Under the pieces are notes generated by a model. The model ran no database searches. It saw only the letters and a list, made by a program, of their open reading frames with translations, and had not been told where the DNA came from. 47,256 nt of DNA, from contig JAFXFO010000010.1 of NCBI GenBank assembly GCA_017520425.1, positions 1 through 47,256 on the forward strand, read 5' to 3'. The translations under genes and the position numbers were made by a program. The stretch is from Lachnospiraceae bacterium. Lineage in GTDB: Bacteria; Bacillota; Clostridia; Lachnospirales; Lachnospiraceae. Below, piece after piece: positions 8,260-16,415 of this stretch (its first letter is position 1; the number at the start of each line of letters is the position of its first letter).

Positions 8260-8497
8260 GTGAGGAGGGGAGCTTATTTCCCGAAACAGCCCAATATTCG
8301 GTGTGCACATAAGGAAGAAGACGAAGTCTTCATAGGGAGTTCCTTCTGTATATATTGATAAGTCGGTTGTTTTTCCCATTATCTTTTTTAGATACCTCCT
8401 TTGATAGATAATACGCTCCCCCTTTCTCAACAATTTACCTGTTATAAAACAATATTTTGTGATATCCGGATTGCTGATGCATATCTGGATATTTTTG
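8226..8497 (+). ncRNA. Candidate LacI-controlled small RNA (~270 nt)
   Basis: A strong promoter with an overlapping operator (8191-8259) and an intrinsic terminator (8462-8496) define a short transcript with no convincing ORF: no ATG follows the purine-rich GAGGAGGGGAGC at ~8262 within a usable distance. The RNA has a CCGAA/TTCGG hairpin (8281-8301) and a tight GAAGAC-GAA-GTCTTC hairpin (8317-8331). It also carries two pyrimidine-rich stretches, ACCTCCTTT (~8395) and CTCCCCCTTTCTC (~8415), complementary to Shine-Dalgarno sequences. That suggests a trans-acting sRNA that is induced with the sugar importer; the function is inference. A 65-codon minus-strand ORF overlaps it but is judged unlikely. 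Confidence 0.45.
8462..8496 (+). terminator. Intrinsic terminator of the short transcript
   Basis: ATATCCGGAT (8462-8471) pairs with ATCTGGATAT (8483-8492, one G-U pair) and is followed by TTTT. Confidence 0.7.
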
Positions 8498-8616
8498 CTT
8501 AATGCTTTCGTAGTAATGACTTAAAATTCAGAAAAGTCAATATGTAAAATTGTACAAAATCCACATATTAAATATTTATAAAAGTACCAAAATATCAATA
8601 ATAGCCAAATCCGTGA

Positions 8617-8645
8617 TTGACTAGTGCATAGGATTGGAGTATAAA
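8617..8645 (+). promoter_or_regulatory. Sigma-A promoter of the carbohydrate ABC operon
   Basis: TTGACT (8617-8622), a 17-bp spacer and TATAAA (8640-8645). The operator at 8655-8683 covers the expected start site. Confidence 0.75.
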
Positions 8646-8654
8646 TATATATGA

Positions 8655-8683
8655 GGTAAAACGATTTACAAAAACGTTTTACC
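8655..8683 (+). promoter_or_regulatory. LacI-family operator of the ABC operon
   Basis: GGTAAAACG (8655-8663) is the inverted repeat of CGTTTTACC (8675-8683). CG centres at 8662 and 8675 are 13 bp apart, the same period as in the upstream array. The inner sequence AAAACGATTTAC repeats 8238-8249. Confidence 0.75.
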
Positions 8684-8718
8684 TGTTGCTTCAAGAATGG
8701 TTGAAGGGAGTGTAGCAG

Positions 8719-9663
8719 ATGGCTGAAGAAAAGAAAGTAAAACCGGCAAAAGTGAAAATAAAGGTAAAAACAAAAAAATCATATAGAGAGTTTTTCTATA
8801 TCTTACCGTTTATTATATTGGTGGCTATTTTTGCTTATTATCCCCTTTATGGTTGGGTATATGCTTTTTTTGATTATAAACCACCGTTCCCTCTTTCTTG
8901 GGATAAGTTCGTAGGGCTAAAGTGGTTTAAGAGCATGGTAGAGAATGAGGTAAAGATTGCAAAGCTGTTGGAAGTTTTGCGTAATACCTTTGCCATGAGT
9001 GGCTTGAGTTTGTTGTTCTCATGGTTCCCCATGTTTTTTGCGATTTTCCTTAATGAAATCAAGTGTAAGCCTTTCCGAAAGTTTGTACAGACAGTTACTA
9101 CTTTACCAAACTTCATCAGCTGGGTTTTGGTATATGCGATTGCATTCTGTATCTTTAACAGTACAGGTCCCGTAAATTCAGTTTTGATGAACATGGGATT
9201 GATTGAATCCCCGCAGTTGTTCCTGCAGTCCAGTGATCATGTATGGTTTGAGATGTGGCTGTGGCTTACCTGGAAGAATGCAGGATGGTCTGCAATCATG
9301 TACATAGCAGCCATTACCAGTATTGACGAAGAACTGATTGAGGCGGCAAAGGTAGATGGCGCAACCCGTATGCAGGTCATCAGACATATTACCATCCCAA
9401 GTATTTTACCGACCTACTTTGTATTGGTAATGCTGAATCTGGCAAACTTCCTGACCAATGGTATGGAACAGTACTATGTGTTTGAAAACTCTTTCAATAC
9501 AAATTATATACAGGTTCTTGACTTATACGTATATAATCTGGCAATGCAGGGTGGATATTCCTTATCCGTTGCAATCAGTATTTTGAAGAGTATCGTAAGT
9601 ATTTCTCTGCTGTTTGTAACCAATTTAATTTCCAAGCTGACCAGAGGCGAAGGATTTATTTAA
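8719..9663 (+). CDS. Carbohydrate ABC transporter permease (LplB-like)
   Basis: This 314-aa protein is a binding-protein-dependent sugar transport inner-membrane component with a Lys-rich cytoplasmic N-terminus and six predicted membrane helices. The EAA loop EAAKVDGATRMQVIRHITIP (~212-231) contacts the ATPase. It pairs with the next gene to form the heterodimeric channel. GGGAGTG is the ribosome site. Spacing to the next permease is 16 bp. No ATPase gene is in the locus, as is usual for these Firmicute systems, which share an MsmK-type ATPase encoded elsewhere. The substrate is not shown by sequence; complex oligosaccharides are likely for the LplABC/YtcPQ group. Confidence 0.9.
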   Translation: MAEEKKVKPAKVKIKVKTKKSYREFFYILPFIILVAIFAYYPLYGWVYAFFDYKPPFPLSWDKFVGLKWFKSMVENEVKIAKLLEVLRNTFAMSGLSLLFSWFPMFFAIFLNEIKCKPFRKFVQTVTTLPNFISWVLVYAIAFCIFNSTGPVNSVLMNMGLIESPQLFLQSSDHVWFEMWLWLTWKNAGWSAIMYIAAITSIDEELIEAAKVDGATRMQVIRHITIPSILPTYFVLVMLNLANFLTNGMEQYYVFENSFNTNYIQVLDLYVYNLAMQGGYSLSVAISILKSIVSISLLFVTNLISKLTRGEGFI

Positions 9664-9679
9664 GCAGGGAGGTGTTAGG

Positions 9680-10600
9680 ATGAAAGCGAAGACAAAAAAC
9701 AAAATCAAGATGAGTTTAACAGACAAAATCATCAGTGTGATTATTTATATTGTGTACGCTGCATTTGCTTTTGTATGTGCTTATCCGTTTTATTACATAT
9801 TCATTAATACAATCAGCTCCAATGACCTCAGTAAACGAGGCAAAGTCTTGTTTTGGCCCATGGAGGTGCATTGGACCAACTACGAGCAGGTATTCCAGCT
9901 TCCGGATTTGTTTGATGCATTGCAGGTTTCCATTGCCAGAACAGTGATAGGAACCACATTGACTGTAGTAATATCTGCATTCCTTGGATATATGTTCACC
10001 AGGGAAACCCTTTGGGGCAGAAAGTTCTGGTATCGTTTTGTGGCAATTACCATGTACTTCAATGCAGGTATTATCCCTTGGTTCATAACCATGAGTAATC
10101 TGGGACTCAGAAATAACTTCTGGGCATACATTTTACCCATGGCAGTAGTTCCGTTTAATGTGATATTGTGTAAGACCTTTGTGGAATCCTTACCAAAAGA
10201 GTTGCAGGAAGCGGCAGTTATTGACGGTGCAGGTACCTTAAAGATATTCTTTAAGATTATTGTTCCGGTTATCAAACCTATCGTGGCTACCGTGGCAATC
10301 TTCTCAGCGGTAAACCAGTGGAATGCTTTCCAGGATACCCTGCTTTTGGTGACAGATAAGAAGCTTTATACTTTACAGTATTTGTTGTACAACTACATCA
10401 ATCAGGCAAGCTCACTGGCTGGTCTGGTAAACAGTACATCTTCTTCTGCAAGTATGGCAGCCAGTCTGGCACATGCACAGACAGCTACTTCCATCCGTAT
10501 GACGGTTACCATTATCGTAGTAACACCGATTATGTTGGTATATCCGTTCTTCCAGAAGTATTTCACCAAGGGTATTATGATTGGTGCAGTAAAGGGATAA
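9680..10600 (+). CDS. Carbohydrate ABC transporter permease (LplC/YtcP-like)
   Basis: This 306-aa, six-helix permease is the MalG-side partner of the preceding gene. The EAA motif is EAAVIDGAGTLKIFFKIIVP (~173-192). It ends in the typical FFQKYFTKGIMIGAVKG tail. AGGGAGGTG precedes the ATG. It lies in the middle of the LacI-regulated operon. Confidence 0.92.
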   Translation: MKAKTKNKIKMSLTDKIISVIIYIVYAAFAFVCAYPFYYIFINTISSNDLSKRGKVLFWPMEVHWTNYEQVFQLPDLFDALQVSIARTVIGTTLTVVISAFLGYMFTRETLWGRKFWYRFVAITMYFNAGIIPWFITMSNLGLRNNFWAYILPMAVVPFNVILCKTFVESLPKELQEAAVIDGAGTLKIFFKIIVPVIKPIVATVAIFSAVNQWNAFQDTLLLVTDKKLYTLQYLLYNYINQASSLAGLVNSTSSSASMAASLAHAQTATSIRMTVTIIVVTPIMLVYPFFQKYFTKGIMIGAVKG

Positions 10601-10603
10601 TAA

Positions 10604-10649
10604 GTACTCAGAGAGAGTACATATTATATAATTCTATTTTCATTATATA
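10604..10649 (+). other. Two intercistronic hairpins before the solute-binding protein gene
   Basis: GTACTC (10604-10609) pairs with GAGTAC (10615-10620), and TATATAAT (10625-10632) pairs with ATTATATA (10642-10649), just before the ribosome site. Such structures often stabilise or separately process the binding-protein mRNA so that it exceeds permease levels; that role is inferred. Confidence 0.5.
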
Positions 10650-10663
10650 GGGAGGAAAAAGAC

Positions 10664-12346
10664 ATGAGAATGAAAAAGTTAGTCGCTTCATTGTTAATCG
10701 GTGCTATGGCTGTTGCTTCTCTTGCCGGATGTGGTAAGAAAGACTCAGGCGATACCATGGTTATCGAAGTTTATGACGTGGCAGCAAACTATCAGGGTAC
10801 TCAGACCGGTTGGTTTGGCCAGGTAGTGAAAGAAAAGTTTGGTTTGGAATTAAACATCATCGCACCTCAGGTCGCGGGTGAAGCGGTGTTCCAGACAAGA
10901 GCAAGTGAAGGTAATCTTGGTGATTTGTTGATTTTGGAAGCAGGTGATTTCGCAGACTGTGTAGAAGCCGGCTTAGTAAAGGATATCACTAAGGAAATCA
11001 AAGATTGTTCAAACTTAATGACTTACAAAGATCCTATTGATACCTTTAACAACGGTTTAGCAGGTAACGAAAGTGGCGCAATTTACGGTATTCCTACAGA
11101 AATGACCGGTACTTCACCTACCTCTTATTCACAGGATGTTATTTACTCAAGCCCTCTTCTTCGTTGGGATTTATATTCTGAGTTAGGATGTCCTGACATT
11201 AAGGATTTAGACGGACTTTTGGATGTATTGGCAGATATGATGGAGAAGCATCCTACCAATGCAAGCGGTGACAAGGCATATCCTTTCTCACTTTGGAAGG
11301 ATTGGGACGGCGGTGACGGTATGTTAGGTATCGCAAACGTTGTTCAGCTGACAACCTGGTATGGTGAAAAGATTAAGGGTTCTGTTATCTTAAAGCCCGA
11401 TGAGACCTTTACCACCATTACCGATAAGAAGGCTTCTTACTATAAGATTTTGAAGTTCTTAAATGATGCTTATCAGCGTGGTTTAGTTGACCCCGATTCC
11501 GGTACTCAGGACTGGAATGCAGCATGTGCAAAGATGTCTGCAGGTCAGGTATACTTAATGTGGTACAGCTGGCAGGTAGGTTTCTGGAATACTCAGGACA
11601 GATTAAGTGACGGTTCTGCATTTATCTTTATCCCTGTAGAAGATCAGAAGTACTATGCTGATTCAGACAGCTACTATGGTAGTGGTCGTGTATTTGCAGT
11701 TGGTTCTAAGGTTGATGATGCTAAGTATAAGAAGATCATGGAATTCTTAGATTGGTACGCTTCTCCTGAAGGATGTGTATATCAGCATTCAGGTATCAAG
11801 GACTTCAACTACACTGTAGGCGATGACGGCAAGTTCACCTTGAAGAATGATAATGCACTTATGGATAACCTTCCTGTTCCTGAAGAGTACGGCGGTGGCG
11901 GATACTCAGATGGTAACAATGCTATCAACCAGTGGATCGTTTCTTCTTACAGCATTAACCCGAACACCGGCGAATCTTATGCAAGCCAGTACTGGAGCTC
12001 ATACAAGGAAGCTACCATGACTCAGATGAAGAAGGATTGGGCAGCTAAGTTTGGCGCAGCTGAACCTGTAGATTGGATGAAGGCTAACAACAAGCTGGTA
12101 GTAAGCCCTAACGTAAGCGTTTCACTTCCTACCGATAGCGCAGACATCGCAGTTGTTCGTAACCAGTGTAACACCACTATCTGTGATTACTCTTGGAGAA
12201 TGATCTTCGCAGCAGATGATGCAGAGTTTGATAAGATTTGGGATGAAATGACTGTTCAGTTGGATGGTTTCGGTTATGATGATTTGGTTAAGTTTGATAC
12301 CGAAAAGCATACTATCGAATTAAAGGCTAAGCAGGCAGCAAAATAA
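10664..12346 (+). CDS. Carbohydrate ABC transporter substrate-binding lipoprotein (LplA-like)
   Basis: This 560-aa extracellular solute-binding protein has a signal peptide and lipobox SLAGC (Cys ~23), so it is lipid-anchored outside the membrane. Its size and pattern fit the large LplA/YtcQ subgroup of family 1 binding proteins. Many Trp, Tyr and Asp residues suit a sugar cleft. GGGAGG precedes the ATG by about eight bases; a second in-frame ATG lies two codons later. Codon use is biased, as in abundantly expressed genes. The gene ends in a strong terminator. Ligand unknown; the LacI-type control and glycosidases elsewhere in the window make a plant oligosaccharide plausible. Confidence 0.92.
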   Translation: MRMKKLVASLLIGAMAVASLAGCGKKDSGDTMVIEVYDVAANYQGTQTGWFGQVVKEKFGLELNIIAPQVAGEAVFQTRASEGNLGDLLILEAGDFADCVEAGLVKDITKEIKDCSNLMTYKDPIDTFNNGLAGNESGAIYGIPTEMTGTSPTSYSQDVIYSSPLLRWDLYSELGCPDIKDLDGLLDVLADMMEKHPTNASGDKAYPFSLWKDWDGGDGMLGIANVVQLTTWYGEKIKGSVILKPDETFTTITDKKASYYKILKFLNDAYQRGLVDPDSGTQDWNAACAKMSAGQVYLMWYSWQVGFWNTQDRLSDGSAFIFIPVEDQKYYADSDSYYGSGRVFAVGSKVDDAKYKKIMEFLDWYASPEGCVYQHSGIKDFNYTVGDDGKFTLKNDNALMDNLPVPEEYGGGGYSDGNNAINQWIVSSYSINPNTGESYASQYWSSYKEATMTQMKKDWAAKFGAAEPVDWMKANNKLVVSPNVSVSLPTDSADIAVVRNQCNTTICDYSWRMIFAADDAEFDKIWDEMTVQLDGFGYDDLVKFDTEKHTIELKAKQAAK

Positions 12347-12358
12347 TGAATGAATAGG

Positions 12359-12394
12359 TTGTCCGGAGAATCTGGAATTCTCCGGACAATTTTT
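12359..12394 (+). terminator. Intrinsic terminator of the ABC operon
   Basis: TTGTCCGGAGAAT (12359-12371) pairs perfectly with 12377-12389, loop CTGGA, followed by TTTTT. Confidence 0.92.
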
Positions 12395-12399
12395 ATAAC

Positions 12400-12418
12400 T
12401 TATGGTAAAAAACCATAA
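12400..12418. repeat. Perfect palindromic site upstream of the lacI-type gene
   Basis: TTATGGT (12400-12406) and ACCATAA (12412-12418) are perfect inverted arms around AAAAA. The site differs from the CG-centred operators, so another regulator may act here, or it is a small hairpin. Confidence 0.4.
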
Positions 12419-12522
12419 TCAAATTGTGAGATTCTATTTTTGTGAAGGGGAATGCTATACTTTTGTATGAAAATATGGTATCTTTAATAAGACGAAAAGT
12501 CAGGGAAAAGGAGTAAGGACGC

Positions 12523-13563
12523 ATGATAACAGTAAAAGAGATCGCTCAAATATGTAATGTTTCAGCCAGTACGGTTTCCAATATATTGAATGGAAAGCCG
12601 AATGTGGGCGAGGATACAAGAAGAAGAGTGCTTGAGGTGGTTGCGCAGACCGGCTATCAGCCCAACTATTTTGCGCAAAGTATGCGTAAGCAGAGTAATC
12701 GAATGATTAGTATCGTCGTAGAAGATTTGGACGAATTCAGTACCGCTCCTATTGTAGAATCAGCTATGGCTTACTGTGATGATATGGGCTATCGTACAAT
12801 CCTGATGAATTTACGTTTATATGATAAATGGAAGGCAACCTGGTATGATGATGACGAGAAGGTAAAGCAGGTATTGAAGCCGGCGATACAGGAATTGCAG
12901 TCTATCCGAGTGGATGGTTTGATATATATTGCAGGTCATTGTCGTTACATCGACTATTTCCCGGAGGATTTTAAGGTTCCTACAGTACTTGCATACGGCT
13001 TGTCCAAGGATGCAAAATACCCATCCGTGGTCATTGATGATGAAAAGGGCGGATATGACATCGGAAAGTATCTGCTTTCCATGGGACACAAGGCAATTGG
13101 TGTAATAGCCGGTGCGGATGACAATCTGCATACCCAGGCCAGATTGAATGGTTTCAAGAGAGCACTTGCAGAGGCAGAACTACCTTTTGATAAAGATAAT
13201 CTCCGTTACGGGGAATGGAACCGTGAGTCCGGCTACAGAGAGGCGCCTTATCTGCTGGAGAAGGATATTACGGCTATCTTCTGTATGAATGACTCCATGG
13301 CAGCCGGCGTATATGATTTTATGTATGAGAGAGGAATGGCAGTTGGAGAGGATTTTTCTGTGGTGGGTTATGACAACAAGGATTTGTCGGATTATTTGCG
13401 CCCCAGACTGACCACCAATGAATTGCCTTTAAAGAAAATCGGAAGAGAAGCGGCAGAGATATTGCTGGGCTTTTTGGGTGAAGAGGACAGACAGCTACAA
13501 GGGAATGACGTTATTAAGATACCTTGTGAAATGATATATCGTGAATCTGTATTAAAAGTATAA
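12523..13563 (+). CDS. LacI/GalR-family transcriptional regulator
   Basis: This 346-aa repressor begins with the family HTH and hinge (VKEIAQICNVSASTVSNILN, residues 3-22, then NGKPNVGEDTRRRV). A periplasmic-binding-protein-like effector domain (~60-340) follows, with the NDSMAAGVYDF and VGYDNKDLSDYLRPRLTT signatures. AAGGAG precedes the ATG. It probably binds the CG-centred operators at 8223-8259 and 8655-8683 and releases them on sugar binding. That link is inferred from position and site type. It is transcribed separately, after the ABC terminator. Confidence 0.92.
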   Translation: MITVKEIAQICNVSASTVSNILNGKPNVGEDTRRRVLEVVAQTGYQPNYFAQSMRKQSNRMISIVVEDLDEFSTAPIVESAMAYCDDMGYRTILMNLRLYDKWKATWYDDDEKVKQVLKPAIQELQSIRVDGLIYIAGHCRYIDYFPEDFKVPTVLAYGLSKDAKYPSVVIDDEKGGYDIGKYLLSMGHKAIGVIAGADDNLHTQARLNGFKRALAEAELPFDKDNLRYGEWNRESGYREAPYLLEKDITAIFCMNDSMAAGVYDFMYERGMAVGEDFSVVGYDNKDLSDYLRPRLTTNELPLKKIGREAAEILLGFLGEEDRQLQGNDVIKIPCEMIYRESVLKV

Positions 13564-13589
13564 ATTGTTTATAAAATTCGAACTTTGAA

Positions 13590-13647
13590 CCACAACATAT
13601 TGTACGAAAAACTTAAAAATACACTATACAAACACAAGATTTAGTGG
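13590..13647 (+). promoter_or_regulatory. Possible pair of NrdR boxes upstream of nrdD
   Basis: ACACAAGATTTAGTGG (13632-13647) matches the NrdR box consensus ACACTATATATAGTGT at 12 of 16 positions. CCACAACATATTGTAC (13590-13605) matches at 10 of 16. They are 42 bp apart, an integral number of helical turns as for tandem NrdR sites. The matches are imperfect, so this is tentative. Confidence 0.4.
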
Positions 13648-13685
13648 TACAATAAGCATGTAGTTTTTCGATAAGGAGATGCGAT

Positions 13686-15842
13686 ATGAAGGTTATTAAA
13701 AGAAATGGTTCAGAGGTAGAATTTGATCTTGAAAAAATTATTAACGCGATTACCAAAGCGAATAAGGCAGCAATCCGTCAGGAGTTAACCCCTGCCCAGA
13801 TTGAGGAAATCGCAGAGTATATCAATTTTAAATGCATGAAAATGAATCGTGCCATATCCGTAGAAGAGATGCAGGATATGGTAGAGAATCAGATTATGGC
13901 ACAGGGTGCGTTTAACGTAGCAAGATGCTATGTAAAGTATCGTTATACCCGTTTCCTGATTCGTAAGAGCAATACTACAGATGACCGTATTCTCTCTTTG
14001 ATAGAGTGCAATAACGAAGAAGTGATGCAGGAGAATTCCAACAAGGATCCCATTATCAACAGTGTACAGCGTGATTATATGGCCGGTGAGGTAAGTCGTG
14101 ACCTGACCAGACGTATTTTGCTTCCCGAGGATGTGGTGAAGGCAGATAAGGAAGGTATTATCCATTTCCACGATTCGGATTATTTTGCGCAGCATATGCA
14201 CAACTGTGATTTGGTCAATCTGGAGGATATGCTGCAGAACGGTACCGTAATCAGCGAAACCTACATTGATACTCCTCACAGCTTCTCTACCGCATGTAAT
14301 ATTGCCACACAGATTATCGCTCAGGTGGCAAGTAACCAATACGGTGGACAGAGTATCAGCTTGGCACATTTGGCACCTTTTATCCAGGTGTCCAGAGAGA
14401 AAATCCGTAAGGAAGTACTGGATGATGCGGAAATGATGGGCTATACTCCTTCGGAGGAAGTGATTACCCAAATCGTTGAAAAGCGTTTGAAGAAGGAAAT
14501 CGAGAAGGGTGTACAAACCATTCAGTATCAGGTGATTACTCTCATGACCACCAATGGTCAGGCACCGTTTTTAACCGTATTTATGTATCTGAACGAAGCC
14601 AAGAATGAGCAGGAAAAGGAAGACTTGGCGCTGATTATAGAAGAAATGCTTCATCAGCGTATCCAAGGCGTAAAGAATGAAGAGGGTATCTGGATTACTC
14701 CCGCATTCCCTAAGCTGATTTACGTATTGGAAGAGGACAATATTTTCGAGGATACCAAGTATTACTATCTGACAGAGCTGGCAGCAAGATGTACTGCCAA
14801 GAGAATGGTTCCTGATTATATTTCCGAAAAGAAGATGAAGGAATTAAAGGAAGGAAATTGTTTCCCTGTTATGGGTTGTCGTAGTGCCTTGACTCCTTGG
14901 AAGGACGAGGATGGCAATTACAAGTTCTACGGCAGATTTAATCAGGGTGTGGTAACCATCAATCTGGTGGATGTGGCACTCTCTTCCGGCGGTGATTTTG
15001 ATAAATTCTGGAAAATATTCGATGAAAGACTGGCACTTTGCTTTAAGGCGTTGATGATTCGTCATAATCGTTTGAAGGGTACTCTTTCCGACGCGGCACC
15101 GATTTTATGGCAGTATGGTGCATTGGCGAGACTGAAGAAGGGTGAGCCCATAGATAAATTATTATATGGCGGATATTCCACCATTTCCCTGGGATATGCA
15201 GGACTTTGCGAATGCGTGAAGTATATGACAGGCAAGTCCCATACAGACCCCACTGCAAAGCCTTTTGCTTTGGAGGTAATGCAGCATATGAACGATGTCT
15301 GCAATATCTGGAAAGAAGAGACAACCATCGGTTTCGGTATTTACGGTTCTCCCATTGAAAGTACCACCTACAAGTTTGCAAAATGCTTACAGCAGCGTTT
15401 TGGTATCATTGAAGGTGTGACGGACAAGGGATATATTACCAACAGCTACCATGTGAATGTGACCGAGCCCATCGATGCATTTACCAAGCTGAAATTTGAG
15501 TCTGAATTCCAGTCACTTTCCACCGGTGGTGCCATCAGCTATGTGGAAGTACCTAATATGCAGGATAATATTCCGGCGGTTATCAGTGTGATGCAGTTCA
15601 TATATGATAATATCATGTATGCGGAGTTAAATACCAAGAGCGACTATTGCCAGGTGTGCGGATACGATGGAGAAATCCAGATTATTGAAGAGGATGGCAA
15701 GCTGATTTGGGAATGTCCTCATTGTCATAATCGGGACCAGAATACCTTAAATGTAGCCCGCAGAACCTGCGGTTACATCGGTACCCAGTTCTGGAATCAG
15801 GGCAGAACCCAGGAAATCAAGGAAAGGGTGTTACATCTGTAA
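13686..15842 (+). CDS. nrdD: Anaerobic ribonucleoside-triphosphate reductase, class III
   Basis: This 718-aa glycyl-radical enzyme makes deoxynucleotides from NTPs under anoxia. Domains: an N-terminal ATP-cone (~1-90) for allosteric control; the ten-stranded barrel with PVMGCRSAL; a C-terminal zinc site (CQVCGYDG ... CPHCH, two CxxC pairs ~655 and ~678); and the glycyl-radical loop RRTCGYIGTQFWNQGRTQEI near the end. Length is normal for NrdD. AAGGAG precedes the ATG. The activase gene follows with no gap. NrdR-like boxes upstream suggest ATP/dATP-responsive control. Confidence 0.97.
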   Translation: MKVIKRNGSEVEFDLEKIINAITKANKAAIRQELTPAQIEEIAEYINFKCMKMNRAISVEEMQDMVENQIMAQGAFNVARCYVKYRYTRFLIRKSNTTDDRILSLIECNNEEVMQENSNKDPIINSVQRDYMAGEVSRDLTRRILLPEDVVKADKEGIIHFHDSDYFAQHMHNCDLVNLEDMLQNGTVISETYIDTPHSFSTACNIATQIIAQVASNQYGGQSISLAHLAPFIQVSREKIRKEVLDDAEMMGYTPSEEVITQIVEKRLKKEIEKGVQTIQYQVITLMTTNGQAPFLTVFMYLNEAKNEQEKEDLALIIEEMLHQRIQGVKNEEGIWITPAFPKLIYVLEEDNIFEDTKYYYLTELAARCTAKRMVPDYISEKKMKELKEGNCFPVMGCRSALTPWKDEDGNYKFYGRFNQGVVTINLVDVALSSGGDFDKFWKIFDERLALCFKALMIRHNRLKGTLSDAAPILWQYGALARLKKGEPIDKLLYGGYSTISLGYAGLCECVKYMTGKSHTDPTAKPFALEVMQHMNDVCNIWKEETTIGFGIYGSPIESTTYKFAKCLQQRFGIIEGVTDKGYITNSYHVNVTEPIDAFTKLKFESEFQSLSTGGAISYVEVPNMQDNIPAVISVMQFIYDNIMYAELNTKSDYCQVCGYDGEIQIIEEDGKLIWECPHCHNRDQNTLNVARRTCGYIGTQFWNQGRTQEIKERVLHL

Positions 15843-16367
15843 ATGAATTATGCAGAGATAAAAACATGTGATATAGCAAATGGGGAAGGCGTAAGGACTT
15901 CCCTTTTTGTGTCCGGTTGTACCCACCGTTGTAAAGGGTGCTTCAATGAAATCGCCTGGGATTTTGAGTACGGAAAGGTATTTGATGAGCAGGTGGAGGA
16001 ATATATATTAAAGGAGCTGGCACAGGCTTACATCGCCGGACTGACTCTTTTAGGGGGGGAGCCTTTTGAACCTTGTAACCAAAGAGGGTTACTTCCTTTT
16101 TTGGAGAAGATGAAAGAGCAGTTCCCCAATAAGAATATTTGGTGCTATACGGGGTATCTTTATGATAAGGATTTGTGCCAAGGGGGCAGAGCTTACTGCG
16201 AGTGTACGGACCGGATGCTGGAGTTGATAGATATATTGGTGGATGGTCCATTTGTGGAGGCGCAGAAGGATATCAGACTCAAGTTCAGAGGGTCTGCCAA
16301 CCAAAGGATTATCGATTTGAACAAAACACGACAGGAAGGTGACATTTGCCTTCATGAAATACGATAA
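15843..16367 (+). CDS. nrdG: Anaerobic ribonucleotide reductase-activating protein (radical SAM)
   Basis: This 174-aa radical-SAM protein carries CTHRCKGC (Cys26, Cys30, Cys33; CX3CX2C), which binds the 4Fe-4S cluster, and the GGEPF motif. It generates the glycyl radical on NrdD using SAM and an electron donor. The ATG follows the nrdD stop directly (TAAATG) with only a weak purine stretch upstream, so translational coupling is likely. Confidence 0.96.
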   Translation: MNYAEIKTCDIANGEGVRTSLFVSGCTHRCKGCFNEIAWDFEYGKVFDEQVEEYILKELAQAYIAGLTLLGGEPFEPCNQRGLLPFLEKMKEQFPNKNIWCYTGYLYDKDLCQGGRAYCECTDRMLELIDILVDGPFVEAQKDIRLKFRGSANQRIIDLNKTRQEGDICLHEIR

Positions 16368-16415
16368 GAACTTTGTATGAGAGGTGGGGGGCTAATCTTA
16401 ACAAGGAGTTTTCGT

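Noticed and set aside
8236-8433. 65-codon minus-strand ORF overlapping the upstream operator and sRNA candidate
   Set aside because: It starts with TTG or a distant ATG (15 nt after AGGAGG), has no recognisable domain, no clear promoter, and ends inside the operator; the plus-strand promoter and terminator fit a small RNA better.
13785-14516. Long minus-strand ORF of 243 codons inside nrdD
   Set aside because: It is antisense to clearly conserved NrdD coding sequence, with no ribosome site or domain pattern.
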